From Bacteroidales bacterium UBA3808 (GTDB lineage: Bacteria; Bacteroidota; Bacteroidia; Bacteroidales; Paludibacteraceae): a DNA stretch of 6,679 nt. Location: the NCBI GenBank assembly GCA_002369075.1, contig DFEG01000041.1, forward strand, positions 1-6,679, read 5' to 3'. Numbering within the stretch: position 1 is the first letter of the stretch; every line of letters begins with the position of its first letter. Below the pieces are notes generated by a model. The model saw nothing but the letters and a program-made list of their open reading frames with translations. It searched no databases and was not told the origin of the DNA. This document shows, piece by piece, positions 6,417 to 6,679 of the stretch. Both the position numbers and the translations under genes were made by a program.

Positions 6417-6679
6417 TAGAAGTACAGGATATACATAAATCTTTCGGCGAGTTGGAAGTGCTGAAGGGTGTTAATCTGAGCGTGGAGAAAGGCGAGATTG
6501 TCGCCATTGTAGGCAAGTCCGGTGCAGGCAAGACTACCCTACTCCAGATCATCGGTACGCTGGACCGCCCGTCAAGCGGCAAGGTGGTGATAGAAGGTCA
6601 GGACGTGTTTGCACTCAATGACAAGCAGTTGGCGGCATTCCGAAACCGGCATATCGGTTTTATCTTCCAGTTCCACCAG
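6413..6679 (+). CDS. lolD: LolD-like lipoprotein-releasing ABC transporter ATP-binding protein (3' end outside window)
   Basis: The first 89 residues of an ABC ATPase; the frame is still open at the window edge. LolD energises the LolCDE inner-membrane complex (or its LolFD relative), which releases outer-membrane lipoproteins to the carrier LolA. Visible features are an N-terminal MIEVQDIHKSFGELEVLKGV, the Walker A GKSGAGKT (residues 34-41) and the Q-loop Q86 within GFIFQFHQ. The pair LDRPSSG plus FQFHQ is characteristic of LolD (FtsE and MacB relatives usually read FQ.F.L). The signature LSGGQ, Walker B and H-loop fall outside the window, so another member of the MacB/LolD/FtsE group cannot be fully excluded. 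ATG 6413 overlaps the tsaE stop as ATGA. No partner permease is visible here. Confidence 0.82.
   Translation, partial: MIEVQDIHKSFGELEVLKGVNLSVEKGEIVAIVGKSGAGKTTLLQIIGTLDRPSSGKVVIEGQDVFALNDKQLAAFRNRHIGFIFQFHQ

Overview
The window is about 6.7 kb of ordinary, densely packed bacterial chromosome. All seven genes lie on the + strand and six of them are core housekeeping genes. The proteins look like order Bacteroidales, Bacteroidota: RodA carries an enlarged middle membrane region, Apt reads VLIHDDILATGG at its PRPP loop, the ABC ATPase ends in a LolD-type FQFHQ, and starts mostly lack a clear Shine-Dalgarno and sit behind A/T-rich leaders. The order mnmG-apt-uvrC is one I recall from Bacteroides-type genomes. 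The species cannot be named from this sequence.

Layout. Positions 1-3386 hold a tight run: the 3' part of rodA (cell-wall glycan polymerase), then yraN (UPF0102 nuclease-fold protein) 1 nt later, then mnmG (tRNA U34 modification) 13 nt later. A 134-bp non-coding gap follows (3387-3520). It is the only sizeable gap and the most structured stretch in the window. A second tight run begins at 3521: apt (adenine salvage), uvrC (excision repair, 12 nt later), tsaE (tRNA t6A37 modification, 22 nt later) and the 5' part of lolD (lipoprotein-export ATPase, overlapping tsaE by 4 nt). The spacing suggests two transcription units, with the second promoter in the gap.

The gap holds, in order, three degenerate ATTTGAC-like heptads, a perfect A/T-rich inverted repeat, a 16-bp match to the ParB-binding centromere consensus parS (TGTTCCACGTGAAACA, 3457-3472), and an exact tandem duplication of a 12-mer. 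A related heptamer array (AAAAGTC/GAAAGTC) in the opposite orientation lies inside the first 20 codons of tsaE. The parS site and the in-gene heptamer array are the two most noteworthy observations.

Functionally the genes cover envelope growth (rodA, lolD), tRNA modification (mnmG, tsaE), nucleotide salvage (apt) and DNA repair (uvrC, perhaps yraN). They do not form one pathway. I see no mobile element, CRISPR array, RNA gene or novel defence-like system.
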